The notes under the pieces are model-generated. The model saw only the letters and a program-made list of their open reading frames with translations, did not search any database and was not told the DNA's origin. DNA of 64,000 nt from Conus ventricosus (lineage: Eukaryota > Mollusca > Gastropoda > Neogastropoda > Conidae), in contig CM031611.1 in NCBI GenBank assembly GCA_018398815.1, positions 40,291,411 to 40,355,410 on the forward strand, in the 5' to 3' direction. Below are positions 33,036 through 45,223 of this stretch, one piece after another. Position numbers and translations under genes: made by a program. Numbering within the stretch: the first letter of the stretch is position 1; every line of letters begins with the position of its first letter.

Positions 33036-34058
33036 GAGTAGTATGCTGTAAACAGAGTCCTGAGCAGCCTTCAGTACCATCCTGTCATGATCTGTCCTCC
33101 TTCTGTCCTACACACACTGTGAACAACTCCAGAAAGATGATTTCCACTCCATCTTACCCAACACCAAGGAAAAAGCTGAACTGGCAACATGGCCGCATCT
33201 TCATCCCACCCCACATGATGGACAGAGCTGTCCATAACCTTCCCCTCTTCCACGCAACAGGGACAGCATGTTCACCTGATTTAACATGGCCTTCAGCATA
33301 ACCTTATCAGGCGCAATCAACAGGCACACATGTAGCCAGTGCGGGCATGAAACGATACAACATAGCCCTGACCGCACAGACATAATATCACCCTTGCCTT
33401 GCTATCACACTGGTGATAAGGCGCACAGAAAGCAACGTCCACAGCCAGAGAGACAAAGAATGTGGCAGAAACAGACCGGACACAGAGTGACACACACATA
33501 AGTGTGAAGGAGACAGACTGGCAGAATACAGACACACAGTGGGCCCAAGCATCCCACCTGCAAAGACTCCAGTGGCTCTATTCACTCCAGTGGCTCTATT
33601 CACAACAGTGTGAGCTCTGACACAAGCAACATCTACTTCCCCTATTAACCAACAGTGTGGACACCAATGCGCAACACTCGCTACAATAATAACACTCTAC
33701 AGGGGGACCAACACTCGCTACAATAATAACAGACTACAGGAGGACCAATGCTGCCCTGGAAGGGAAAAGGGCGAGGGGGGAAATGGGGGATGGAGGGTGG
33801 GAGGTGGTGGTAGTAAGGACATCCAAGATGCAGACTATATTAGGATTTAATATCAACAAAATTCATTTGCCAAGGAGGTGCATCGATACATCTTTTAGAA
33901 AAATAAAAGGTTGCACAAAAATCATAAACACGAATGCATGTGCCAAAAAAACGCATCAAATTCACTTTAGCAAAAAACAGTTCTATGACATATGCCATCA
34001 TCATGTAGACACACATATGAGATGATTATCATATCATATAAACAAAACATACCTGCAC
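33036..34058. other. No gene recognised
   Basis: Contains two small direct duplications: CCAGTGGCTCTATTCAC at about 33570-33603, and a CTACAATAATAACA block twice at about 33680-33750. Nothing else could be supported. Confidence 0.5.
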
Positions 34059-34063
34059 TAAAC

Positions 34064-35080
34064 CAGGGATGAGAACAGATTTTTAAAAAGCAGAGGAGAT
34101 TTTTCTGTTGGGGGTCTGGGGGCAGAGCCCCCAGTGGGGTCAAGGGGCAACGCCCCTGTGGGGGTCAGGGGCGTTGCCCCCTGAAGCTGAAGCATTTTTT
34201 TAATATATAAAGAAAAATCCACATTTAAAACCATCAAAATATGTTTCTAGCCTTCAATTCAAACCTCAAATTCTGAGGGTTTTTTTTTTTCTTTTCTTTT
34301 TTTTTGTTTTTGTTTTTTGTCAAACATGCAAATGGATTTAATACAGGGCTCTCTGCGTTTGTGGCTGGTCGATTTACGTAAGAAATGGGTTTTTCCGAAA
34401 TTACCTGCCCTTGGCCCTGGTTCTAATATTAGTAACTAGACGTCTAGGTTTTGTTTCACAACATAAAGTCAAATGACGAATGTTTCAGCTAACTGAGATA
34501 GTTTGTCCATTGCAAATGAATGATAAAATATAACAAAGAAGAGAGCAAAATCACCAAAAGCTTACTTTCCAAAGTTTAATTGTTCTTCAATGCAGCGACA
34601 CGCTGCCTGTGAACCAGGCGTTTCATGTGGTCAGCAATCGTAATGAAGCCACGACTTCCGAAGCTGATTTTCTTGCTGCAAGCTAGACATAACGCCTGCT
34701 CGTCACTGCTTTTGCATATGCTATCTCTAACTCTACTCCCACACACACCTCTTCCTCGAGCCAGTTTTCTTTCCAACCGTTTGGGATTTTTTTTTTTTTT
34801 TTTTTTTTTTCGAATTTCGTTCAACGCCATGAATCACAGATGACACTCGGTCGATAGGCGCTGTAAGCGGATGTGCAGTGGTTGGCCAAGTCAACCGAAT
34901 AAAAACCAGCCCATTTGGGTATAAGCCTAGAGTAATCTCGCCGGAGGCGTCTCGCCGAGATTGGGAGCAAAGAAAATCGCGATATCTTTTTTTTTTTTCG
35001 GCGGAGATTTTTTCAAACGGCGGACATTTTTTTTTAAGACGGCGGAACGGCGGAGAACGGCGGAGCTGTTCTCATCCTTG
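34064..35080 (-). mobile_element. hAT-like TIR element, 1,017 bp, 5-bp target duplication
   Basis: Ends are CAGGGATGAGAACAG (34064-34078) and the complement of CAAGGATGAGAACAG (35066-35080), with one mismatch in 15. They are flanked by the direct duplication TAAAC (34059-34063 and 35081-35085). Subterminal repeats of GGCGGAGA type on the right and GGGGCAACGCCCC-type inverted blocks on the left (34110-34190) resemble hAT subterminal regions. It contains one BED-like finger fragment and no transposase core, so it is non-autonomous. Confidence 0.85.
34576..34830 (-). CDS. BED-like zinc-finger ORF in the TIR element
   Basis: 84 codons: a Lys/Arg-rich N-terminus followed by a finger with ligands in the order C-x2-C-x16-H-x5-H (CLACSKKISFGSRGFITIAD then HMKRLVH), ending AALKNN-stop. 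This layout matches the DNA-binding BED finger at the N-terminus of hAT transposases. The catalytic part is absent, so it is either a truncated transposase or a short exon spliced to sequence lost in this copy. Confidence 0.55.
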   Translation of the reverse strand: MALNEIRKKKKKKKNPKRLERKLARGRGVCGSRVRDSICKSSDEQALCLACSKKISFGSRGFITIADHMKRLVHRQRVAALKNN

Positions 35081-35159
35081 TAAACACATAGGAGAATAAA
35101 CAAAAAAGAATTGCAACAGAGGATTACTGCCACTTTGACCCCACACTTGGACCTGTCAA

Positions 35160-35477
35160 CAACCACCAACTGGGTCTTTACTCCAGATACCAGATCTTTA
35201 CTCAAGATACAGTTTTTACACCAGATTCCAGGTCTTTACACTGGATACTGGGTCGTTGCTCCAGATACCAGGTCATTACTCCAGATACCATGTATTCACT
35301 CCATATACTGGGTCTTTTACCCCAGATATAGAGTCATTACTCTATATACCGGGTCTTTTACCCCAGATACTGGGGTCTATTGCTTCAGCTTCTGGGTCTT
35401 TACTCCAGATACCAGGTCTTTACTCCAGATTCCGGGTCTTCACTCCAGCTCAGTGGTCTTTGTTCCAGATACACAGT
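35160..35477. repeat. Minisatellite, about 20-bp unit, left part
   Basis: About 15 degenerate copies of CTCCAGATACTGGGTCTTTA. The array stops abruptly at 35477, where a transposon is inserted, and resumes at 39110. Confidence 0.9.
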
Positions 35478-35740
35478 CAGACCTGCCAACCATTACACAT
35501 TTTGCGTAATTTATTGCGCCCAAGTGAAAATTCTTACACCCTTACGCATTTAGCCAAAAAATTACGCATTGAAAGTTCTTTAAAAAAAAGAAGAAAAAAA
35601 ACGGATGAAAAAATGTACAGACACGCACGGCGCCGTGCGTATAACCAGTAATTCAAGAAACATTTCCGGTCATGCGCAGTTCGTTTCACCATCTTTACCA
35701 TTTAGCGAAGTTGGCGTCCTTTTGAAATTTTAGCTACGAA

Positions 35741-36013
35741 AATGTTGAAACATGGAGCAGAAAGTTCTGGACAAGATGCGAAAAAGAAAAACTTAGTCAA
35801 AAGTTCCGAAAAGAATACTCAGAAAAGTTTCCCTGCATATGACCTTCGGCTAAAGGTGTAAATTGTGCACGATGTACCACTTGCCAGTCGGACTTCACGA
35901 TTTCCCATGGCCGGATGGTGGATGTGAAGCGTCACCTTGAGTCATGCAAGCACATCTACTCCTCCAACGTGCCGAATTCTTCCAGCATCACAGTTTTTTC
36001 TGACTGTAGACAC
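35741..36013 (+). pseudogene. BED-like zinc-finger ORF, frameshifted and interrupted
   Basis: Starts ATG at 35741 (MLKHGAESSGQDAKKKNL) with a basic N-terminal segment. A one-base shift near 35857 leads into VNCARCTTCQSDFTISHGRM and VDVKRHLESCKH, a Cys/His finger of the BED/TTF kind common at transposase N-termini. The frame runs to FSDCRH, where the 36014-38953 element is inserted within the codons. After the insertion it continues with LKRR-like codons to a donor-like AAAG/GTAAGT at about 39004. The role would be transposase DNA binding; inactive here. Confidence 0.6.
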
Positions 36014-36490
36014 CAGAGGTTCCGCTAGACTATAGACTTTGCCGGTACTTGGTACCGACAACAACAAAAATTTCCGGTACAAGTCTTAAATCAGCCGGTA
36101 CGCGCTTGGCTGCCTGCCATGCACTACACACTCAACCGCGATTCTGGGTCACGCGAACGGGCGATAGCGAGCGGCCTACCAGCACGGATAGCACGTAACA
36201 GGCTTGTCAGTGACAGCCTTCAGTCAACTGAACTCAACAGAAAAGTCGACGGAGAGAGTAACATGCAAAAAAATCATAAATGAAAACAAAAAGCAAAACA
36301 AAACATAACCAAACCAACCAACCAAAACGTAACTTGAAAGAAAAACAAACAAACAAACAAACAAAACAAACTTCTCACTTACCTATCCACACGTGCGAAA
36401 GAATTCCGTCAGTGTTCGTCATCGTATCGAACCATGCAGTTACTCAAAGAAAAATGGAACCGTCCATTTTGACGCGACCGAGTGCTGTAG

Positions 36491-38665
36491 TAGGTTTAGG
36501 TTTAGGTTTAGGTTTGTAGGGACAATTGCCTTTAGCAATTATAGCCAGAACTGGCTTTACATGTCCCTTCTATGTGTTATCTGTCTTCACACGGTCAGGT
36601 CTTTAACTCGCTCAAGTCTTTATTTATCATAGTCAAAATAAATAGTCTTCAATAATACACTATCATCAATAGAGCTTTTGAAACGGTTAGTATTTTGTGC
36701 ACGTTTAATGTTAGGGGTTAATTTATTCCAAAGATTTGTTACTCTGTTACTAAAAGAAAATTTCCTTAGGTTAGTGCGATAATATTCATGATAAATTTTA
36801 TCTACACTATTTCTGGTAATATCAACTCTTGATGCAGTAAAAAATTTTGAAATAGGAATATTGTCAACACAATTAAATATTTTATAGACTTGGATCAAAT
36901 CGCCCCTCACTCGTCTTGTTTTTAGGGTAGGCAGTCCAAGAGCTTTTAACCTACCTTCATAGGAAAGATTTTGTATATTCTTTACAAGCTTTGTTGCTCT
37001 TCTTTGTACTCTTTCCAAAGCAGCAGACTGCCTCTTTAATCGAGGATACCAAATTGTATTGCCATATTCCAAATGAGGTCTAACGAAAGCCTTGTATATT
37101 TTTGTAAAAATATCTTTATCTATATGACTAAAAGTACGTTTAATTATACCAATCATTTTATTCGCTTTATTTATAGAGTTTTGAATATGCTTATCGAATA
37201 CCAGGCCAGAATCAAAAGTGACACCAAGATCTTTTTCATAATCACATGTTGAAATATCTGCACGCTCACCAGTATTACTGTTTAGCATTGTGTATTGGTA
37301 TCTTGGGTTCTTACGTCCAACATGTAACACGGTGCACTTGTCCGCATTAAAATGCAAATTCCATGTGGCAGACCATTTGGATAAATTATCAATATCATTT
37401 TGTAATGTATTATGATTATAAGTTGTATTATAAATTTTTGTATCGTCTGCGAATATATTGCAAATACTTTCCACCGAGTTTGGCAAATCATTTATAAATA
37501 TTGTAAATAATATGGGACCCAAAATACTCCCTTGTGGTATACCACTTAGAACTTCCGTAAAATCTGAATATGAGCTTCCTACTCTAACTCTTTGCTGTCT
37601 TTTAGTTAAAAAAAATCCCTTATCCATGTATGCACTCTACCTGTAATTCCATATGATGATAATTTCACTAATAGCCTCTCATGGGGAACAGAATCAAAGG
37701 CCTTTTTAAAGTCTAAATAAAGTATATCTACATTGTTGCCATTATCTAAAAGTTTTGTTAAATCCTCCATGACAAGTAGAAGTTGTGTTACACAAGATCG
37801 ATGTTTACGGAAACCATGCTGGCACTCTGTATATAGATTATTCAAGGTCATATGATCTACGATCACATCCCGTATAATTGATTCCATAATCTTACAAACA
37901 ATTGATGTAAGACTAACTGGCCTATAATTTCCAGGATCTGTCCTAGTACCTTTTTTGAATAAAGCTGTCACATTTGCAGACTTCCAGTCCATTGGTACCA
38001 CACCTGATTCAATTGACTTATTAAACAAAATACTGAAAGGTAATGCTAGCTCATTATATGACTCCTTAAGAACTCTTGCAGGGATCATATCAGGTCCACA
38101 AGATTTATTTGGGTTTATATTTTTAAGTCTCTCTCTAACTGCACTGGGTGTAATACACATATCTGTTACAGTGACTCCACTGGACCTTGAACACTTTCCA
38201 AGATCGGAATATTACTATTATCTTCTTTTGTGAAAACACTAGAAAAGAAGTCATTTAAAGTATTTGCCTTATCTTCATCTGACACTGCTAAACCACCATT
38301 TTTTGTATTCAGTGGACTAATGCCAATATTTGTCTTGGTCTGTGATTGTACATATTTCCAAAACGTTTTAGGATGATCTTTACAATTAGATGCAACTTTT
38401 TTTTCGAATTCGATCCTTTCTTTTCTTTTTCTTTTTTCACATTTATTCCTCATCCTTATATATTTCATATATTCACTACCTTGTTTAGTGCACATAAATC
38501 TTTTATATGCATTTTGTTTTTTTGTAACTTTCCTCCAAGCCTTCTTATCCAACCATATTGGTTTTTTCAATATATGTGTTGAACACTCTTTTTTTGGAAT
38601 ATATTTATCAATACACTTATGAATAGTGTTCTTGATCATTTTCCAACACTCATCCACATCCAAGG
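36491..38665 (-). mobile_element. 5'-truncated CR1/jockey-group LINE
   Basis: On the minus strand it starts in the linker before the reverse transcriptase, runs through the RT and its C-terminal extension, and ends with a 3' tail of four AAACCT-type hexamers (36491-36516). The endonuclease is missing. The target-site duplication was not resolved. Confidence 0.82.
36620..38650 (-). pseudogene. LINE reverse transcriptase, two frameshifts
   Basis: Three consecutive minus-strand frames make up one RT. 38166-38650 has the linker (KPIWLDKKAWRKVTKKQNAY and TFWKYVQSQT). 37606-38160 has the fingers and motif A: KSCGPDMIPARVLKE, NYRPVSL, and LDFKKAFDSVPHE with the first catalytic Asp. 36620-37627 has GIPQGSILGPILFTIFINDL and the motif C tetrad FADD, then the thumb-like DLGVTFDSGLVFDKHI and the LERVQRRATKLV region, ending YFDYDK-stop. 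The breaks lie near 38165 and near 37620, the latter at a run of seven A. No stop codons occur inside the domains, so the copy is fairly young or the shifts are sequence errors. Target-primed reverse transcription is the family role. Confidence 0.85.
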
Positions 38666-39109
38666 TCAGCGCTGTCCATTGAAAAAAAAAGGGGGACAAA
38701 GGTCCTGGGACTGAAAGGAAGGGGAAGAGGAGTGATGTCAGATGTATTGTTGTCGGCATGGCATGGCTTATTTCCTGCCTGCCATCCCCGCTCACCCGCT
38801 GACAGGCGGAGAGACAGACAGTGCAGGGATAGAGGAGAGTCAAAGCGCTCAGATGTTCTGCCGGTACACGGTACCGGTGGCTTTTTTTTTTTTCGGTACA
38901 AGGCAAATATTTACCGGTAAAAACCGGCATATGCCGGTCTAACGGAACCTCTGGACACCTCAAAAGACGATGAAATGAGGAAAAGGGTATCGTGTTTGAA
39001 AAAAGGTAAGTATCGCGCTTGATTACTCTTAGCTCTCTGAAATTACACATTTCTGCCTCACTGAGCTTCAATTCTTACTCATTGGTCTCCTAGGCGGTTG
39101 GCAGGTCTG

Positions 39110-39680
39110 CACAGTCTTCGCTCCAGATACATGGTCTTTACTCCAAATACATGGTCTTTACTCCAAATACATGGTCTTTACTTGTGGTATTATGGTCTTT
39201 ACTCCAAAGACATGGTCTTTACTCATGGTCTTTACTCCAGATACATGGTCTTTACTCAAGACATCAGGTCTTTACGTCAGATACCGGGTCTTTACTCCAG
39301 ACACAAGGTCTTTACGTCAGATACCGGGTCTTTACTCCAGACACAAGGTCTTTACTCCAGATACTGGGTCTTTACTCCAGATACAAGGTCTTTACTCCAG
39401 ATACTGGGTCTTAACTCCAGACACAAGGTCTTTACGTCAGATACTGGGTCTTTACTCCTGACAGCATATTGTTACACCAGATACCGGGTCTTTACGCCAG
39501 ACACAGGTTCTTTACTCCAGATGCTGGGTCTTTACTCCAGACACCGGATCTTTACTCCAGATCCTGGGTCATTACTCTAGACACCGGATCTTTACTCCAG
39601 ATCCTGGGTCATTACTCCAGATACTGGGTCTTTACTCCAGATCCTGGGTCATTACTCCAGATACTGGGTCTTTACAGACA
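39110..39680. repeat. Minisatellite, 20-bp unit, right part
   Basis: About 28 copies of CTCCAGATACTGGGTCTTTA and variants (ATACAAGG, ACACCGGATC). It is the continuation of 35160-35477. The 20-bp period rotates all reading frames, which gives several overlapping open frames of no significance. Confidence 0.93.
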
Positions 39681-41738
39681 AGGAGCGTGTTATGGGAGGA
39701 AGATCCAGTAAAGCCTCGCAGAGAAATGCTCTACAAAACAAAAAGCCTTCAAAGGAAAGCCTTCCACTGAATGGTCTTTACTGGGAGGTGCTACTGTTGA
39801 ATGAAATGTTGGTGCTGATAAGAAAGATGATCATATTAACAGGCTGCTGTCATCATGACAACAAACAATACATATGATTTTTGCTACCCTTTATCCAAGT
39901 ACACATGCTGAATACAGAAAAATGGATTATCAGAAGAAAGAAAATGATTCAGCTTCAATTACAGACATTTTTCTCAATGCACAAATCCTGAAGAACCTTT
40001 GAAACAAGACACAAGGTATCAATCATAGCAAGCACAGATACATTATCATCAGTTACATGAAATGAACAACACACCAGATTATTAAACACAAAGAATAAAC
40101 TGACCTATGGTTTTGAACAATGATACCATGATATATTCATACATACTGTATACTAGCTGCAGATTTCAAGGCCAAAACAAAATAAACCCACAACCATAAC
40201 CAACATAAAATTCACTTCTTACCATCCAGCTCTTGCAAACTGGCAGTCAACTATGCTTAACCTTTTTTTCATTCATTCTCCAGCCTGAGAAAAATGTCGG
40301 TGTCCACAGAGACGTAATAAGATCAGAATATGGCATTGCAGACCCGTTTTTGACACTCACTCTTTGCCAAGAGCATTTCCCCTTGTCAACCCTCAATAGT
40401 TTGATGAATGTGTACCAGCAGGGAACAACGTTCTCAAAACAACAAATAGAAAGACAGACACTTAAATTCTGTGTGATAGTTGTGCAAGACAGACACTTAA
40501 ATTCTGTGTGGTAGTTGTGCATAATGCTGTTCTCCATTACTGCTACCCCAGCTCTGTTTGTTAGTCTCAAACACATTATCAAAACAGCGTAAATACTTAA
40601 AAGCTACACACTGCCACACTGGGAGACAAGTGAGGACATGTCACATAATGAACTGCCCAAGGTGACGCTCCACATGTGAGCAGTTGCACCACATAACTGG
40701 CTGCCCCACTAGTGCATACAGTCACCAGCCAATGATGTAAGATGACCGCCTCTCTTGTCCTCAGTCCTGTTCTCCTTTGACCTTACTTCACACAGATGAC
40801 GTGCTTTCAACATCAACTGATCACAAATGAAGATTTTTTTTCCAGGTTAATGATCTGAAGAAGTATGTCCATTTTTGTTTTCTTTCATATCTTCTATCTG
40901 ATCTAGCACCAGGGCTGTTGTTGATGCAAAATTCATCATTTAAAAACCAAAAAAGGAACACATGAATGAACTAACAGACTATTCACTGGATTTCCAACAG
41001 TCTGCCAACATTCTGTATGCATATGTAAATATGTCAGTGCTGTTGGCGTTCATATCATGTGATTGGTGATAGACTTTGTATGAGATCAGTTTTCCAGTTG
41101 ATGCCTTGCTTTTCTTTCTTAGTACTGGCATTTCATACTCCAGTTCTTATCTTGCACGCAGCCGGCCCTGATATAAGTGCTGTGGTGGTCAGGACCACTG
41201 TTTATCAATAAGGTGGGGGTATAAAAACAGGCAATAAAGAACTGTTCAAAAAACTGTTCAAAATATCAGTATTTATGTACATTTTCCCTGTTCTCGTAGA
41301 GTCCTTTTAGAGTGTTCAGCATTTGGATTTCATACACCTGAAAAAAAAACACAAATCACTTTATTTGCTACTATATTATCTTCATCACCTCAAACAAAAG
41401 ATTTGTTCAGGTTCACCCGTAATGACAATGCTCAGCCAAACCTAGACACAGTGATATTTCTTTGATCAACAAGCACTCTCCTCTCGAAAGAAGATCAAAC
41501 CTGAAGGTGTAGCAGAAAACAGTCTTTCATGCTGGCTGTATACTAAGCCTGTCATGACTCGTGTCCACTATGACATAGGAAAAAGAGCAGAAAATCTTGC
41601 AACTCTATCAGCCTAGGTCTCCACGGCAACCCATCAGGGTTTTAAAAAATCATTTCACAACTAAAAAAAGGCTAAAACTGTTCTGTGTAAAAAAAACAAA
41701 AAAAAACACAATCAGAGGGTTGTGAGCTAATCATAAAT

Positions 41739-41742
41739 GTGT

Positions 41743-41788
<46 letters not shown>

Positions 41789-41798
41789 GAGAGAGAGA

Positions 41799-41863
<65 letters not shown>

Positions 41864-41865
41864 TG
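41739..41865. repeat. (TG)n-(GA)n compound microsatellite
   Basis: A TG tract (about 41739-41786) is followed by a GA tract (about 41788-41860). Confidence 0.95.
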
Positions 41866-42400
41866 AGTAAGTTGTAATCAGAACAATTGCTAAAGAACAA
41901 AAAAATTCAACACTGTTATCAATAATACAGGAAGAAAATTCTTGCAATTTTCAAACAAAAGAAAATTTCAATCTGGTTTAATCCAGGTCAAACTGTATAC
42001 CGTCATCCTTCTAACTCCCTGATAAAAGAAAATATAATGAAATACAACAAAATCAATTTTCTGAGAAGTACAGATATTAGGAATTGCCTTGTACTGTATC
42101 AATTGCCTGTGTAAGCATGTACATATTCATGTGTCCATCAAAAACTGTAACTGTATAAAAAATCTAAGCAGTCAATGAACGTCAGAGATTCATTTGCGCA
42201 TCAAACGTAATACACACTGTAGCATGCAAGGTCTTTGAATCTTTCTGCTTCTATACTGGTGGCACCAGCACATTTTAAATTTCAAGACGGAGTGACTGAG
42301 GGCGGTTTTAGTATGACTGACACATTTTAATTTTCCTGTTAAAAATGTTGACAAGTGGAGAGAGGGATGAGATGTGGGGGCAGGGTAACAAGTAAAACAA

Positions 42401-42401
42401 A

Positions 42402-42443
<42 letters not shown>

Positions 42444-42493
42444 TAAGATAATGTTGCTTATATCCCAGCCGACCGCAAAGGGCCACATCAGGG

Positions 42494-42540
<47 letters not shown>
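42401..42540. repeat. (TG)n microsatellite split by a SINE-like piece
   Basis: TG tracts at 42403-42439 and 42495-42540 flank the 55-bp insertion at 42440-42494. Confidence 0.93.
42440..42494 (-). mobile_element. Very short SINE-like insertion in (TG)n
   Basis: Minus-strand copy of the 32334 element: AGATAAGATAATGTTGCTTA to CAAAGGGCCACATCAGGGC. The flanks are TG repeat on both sides, so the exact duplication cannot be measured. The insertion point within the microsatellite is unambiguous. Confidence 0.8.
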
Positions 42541-42543
<3 letters not shown>

Positions 42544-44280
42544 AAAATCCAAAACAGCAGTCCTTAAAATAGTCCCACAATTTTTTTTTATTTTTTTTTT
42601 TTTGAGGTAGAGGGTGGTGGAGGGAGGGGTGTGGCCGGTGGGGGGGGGGGGGGGGGGGGGGGGGGGGAGCATATAGCATAAAAGGGGAGAAGCTGTAGAA
42701 AAACGCAGGCATTAGAAGTTATCATGAATGGTGATGCAGGAAACTGAAAGCTGTGTTTGTGTTTAGCTTGTTGGAGTTACTGTTTCTCTGCTTTCTTTCT
42801 CTACTTTTTCCTTCACAGATCATGCATGCAACCGAAATGTACAAAGATAACAGTCCAGCTAGCTGTATCACTTGGCTTCTAAAAATGTCCCATTACAACT
42901 CACTTCCTTGCTATTCCAAAAGAACAAAATTAAATGCTTGAACTGGCATCTACACCATTCATTTCAACAATGACAAGAATACAAAATCGATGTGTTGGAA
43001 AAGTTACCTAAGCTGCTCAAACACTCCTACCTTCCCATCCACCCCCCATATGCCCCACCCCTCCCCCACACAAAAAAAGAACAGGCCCAAATCTCAGAAT
43101 CGATCATCGTTACAACCACACACTGGCTTCTTCTTGAAGGAAACAAATTCCAACTGAATGTCTGAAATGATTTCATGTCTATTCTAAAATAACACAGACA
43201 AGGGAAACTTTTTAGTGCTGCTTGCAAAGGAAACTTCATTAGTTTTCCAAGGAAAGGTCTACCTTTCTCTTACCCAAGGAAAACATTTCATTCCGTATTC
43301 CAAAGGAAAAAGGTGTGATTTCTGATTTCCTAGGAAATTTTCATTTCTTTTTCCAAACAAATAAAAAACTTTTCACCCGTTTGAATTACCCTTGGAAACT
43401 TTTCATTATAATTTCTCAAGGATATATCCCTTCATCACCAATTCAAAGGGAAAACAATTCCCCCAAATTACCTGCAAATCTACAGCAATTGTCATAAAAA
43501 GGAAAAAAAAAAAAGAAAAAGAAAGCCAGAAAGCAGAGAAAAAAAAAATCGCAAAGTAAAATTGGTCCAAAAAGGTGCTCAGTAGTGAGAACAGTTTCTT
43601 TCTCCAGCCAGCCCTGAGAATACAATAAATCCTCCCTGAGTCATGCAGGTTAACAAACATAAAAAAAAAAAGAAAACCCACAGCTGAGCTAGCTGCCCTA
43701 TGTCCTTCCAAGTCACTGAGAAATGAGATGCATTGTGAATTTCACTGTACAATGACTGGTATTTAATAGCGTCACAACAGACAAATACCCAATAGACGAC
43801 CGACGTTAATGAAGTGATGTACCGATCAACACAGGCTAAGAAAACAACAGCTACTGATCTACATACTGGTAGGCTTGCTGCTTCTACTGTAGTTATGACT
43901 CCCCTCCCCCCACCCTCCCTGACACCCACTGCTCCCCCCTTCAATCTCTCAATGAAAAAAAAAAAAGACGACTATGATAGAACAGACAGTTCATGCACAC
44001 TCAAGGGCAAAACCTGACATGATGCATTTGGCAACCTACCGCTGGATCCATGCGGCCATGCAAGACTGAGAGAAACATGGCGGCAGACTTTGCAACTAAA
44101 AGGTTTTCACACAACCAGTGTAGACGACATTACATCCACTATGCTGGTGGGCAGTTCTGAGAGAAATGGATACACCAAGGAAAATAATGATACTCCAGCT
44201 AGGAAGAAGGGAGGCAGATTCAGTTCATTTCTTGTTGCTCATAGCCCAGTGGTCATGGCACACACAGGTGGACTGGCCAC

Positions 44281-44580
44281 AAACCAACCACACTGACGCC
44301 TTGCTTACTCTGCAGGATCTATTGAAAGTGGACTGACCACAAACAAACCACAGTGAGGCATTGCTTGTGCTGCAGGATCTATCACAGTGATGCCTTGCTT
44401 GCTCTGCAGGATCTATTGAAAGTGGACTGGCCACAAACAAACCACAGTGATGCATTGCTTGCTGTGCAGGATCTATTAAAAGTGGACAGGCCACAAACCA
44501 GCCACAGTGACACCTTGCTCTGCAGGATCTACTGAAAGTGGACAGGCTTGCTCTGCTTGCTTTGCAGGATCTATTTAAAA
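44281..44580. repeat. Minisatellite, 60-bp unit x 5
   Basis: GCAGGATCTATTGAAAGTGG recurs with variations at 44311, 44371, 44406 (a 35-bp shortened unit), 44466 and about 44522. The unit also contains CCACAAACAAACCACAGTGA. Confidence 0.9.
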
Positions 44581-45223
44581 GCTGGGCAGCTCCAAAAGTA
44601 TCGTGAACTCACAGAAAGGCACATTCTAGCGTGACAGACTGAGAGTGGAGAAAGGAACACAGAGAGACAGGGAGGAAGAGGAGATAACTGAAAGGGAGCC
44701 CAAGAGGACTGTGATGGAACAGCTGAAGATGACAGCACAGTGAAAGATGCCTCCATGGCTCTCAGTCTTCACGCTTGGCTACATACACTGATCAGCCAAA
44801 GGCTTGAGGCGGACTGGATCATGTGGATGACTGACAGCACATGGACTGTGTACAGTCTGAACTCCCAATCTGAACTGCAGGGATGAACAATGTTCTCCAA
44901 CTGGTGAACACTGTTTAAAATCCATGACAACTGACCAGAAGCGACAACTGCCAACGCTGTTTTATATGGACTCAAGTTCTGCTGAATGCTCTGTGAACAC
45001 CCCCCCCCAACCCCCCCACCCCCACCCAAACTACTTCCTTCTTCTTGCCTTGTGCCTAACCGGATTCCTCATTCTGTGATTGTGATCAGCTTGTCCCTTT
45101 GGGCTGACACATGTGGCAGACAGTGGGGATCACACCAATGATTCTGAGGGCATGACCTTTGAGAGCTCCCCTCCCCCCTCAGCTCCACCTCCGCTTTGTC
45201 GGGCCTCTGCCAGTATCTTTACC

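Larger units (their letters stand above)
36014..38953. mobile_element. Nested TIR element with CCGGTAC subterminal repeats
   Basis: Ends are CAGAGGTTCCGCTAGAC (36014-36030) and the complement of CAGAGGTTCCGTTAGAC (38937-38953), 16 of 17 matching. They are flanked by the 5-bp duplication GACAC (36009-36013 and 38954-38958). Both subterminal regions are studded with CCGGTAC motifs (36041-36105; 38862-38935). No transposase frame is visible. Most of its length is a LINE inserted between about 36491 and 38665. Confidence 0.88.
35478..39109 (+). mobile_element. BED-finger TIR element interrupting the 20-bp minisatellite
   Basis: Terminal inverted repeats CAGACCTGCCAACC (35478-35491 and complement 39096-39109), flanked by the direct duplication CACAGT (35472-35477 and 39110-39115). 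Removing it rejoins the minisatellite as CCAGATACACAGTCTTCGCT. It encodes a BED-like finger ORF near its left end and is itself split by the element at 36014-38953. After that, only about 150 bp remain, so it is non-autonomous. Confidence 0.85.
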
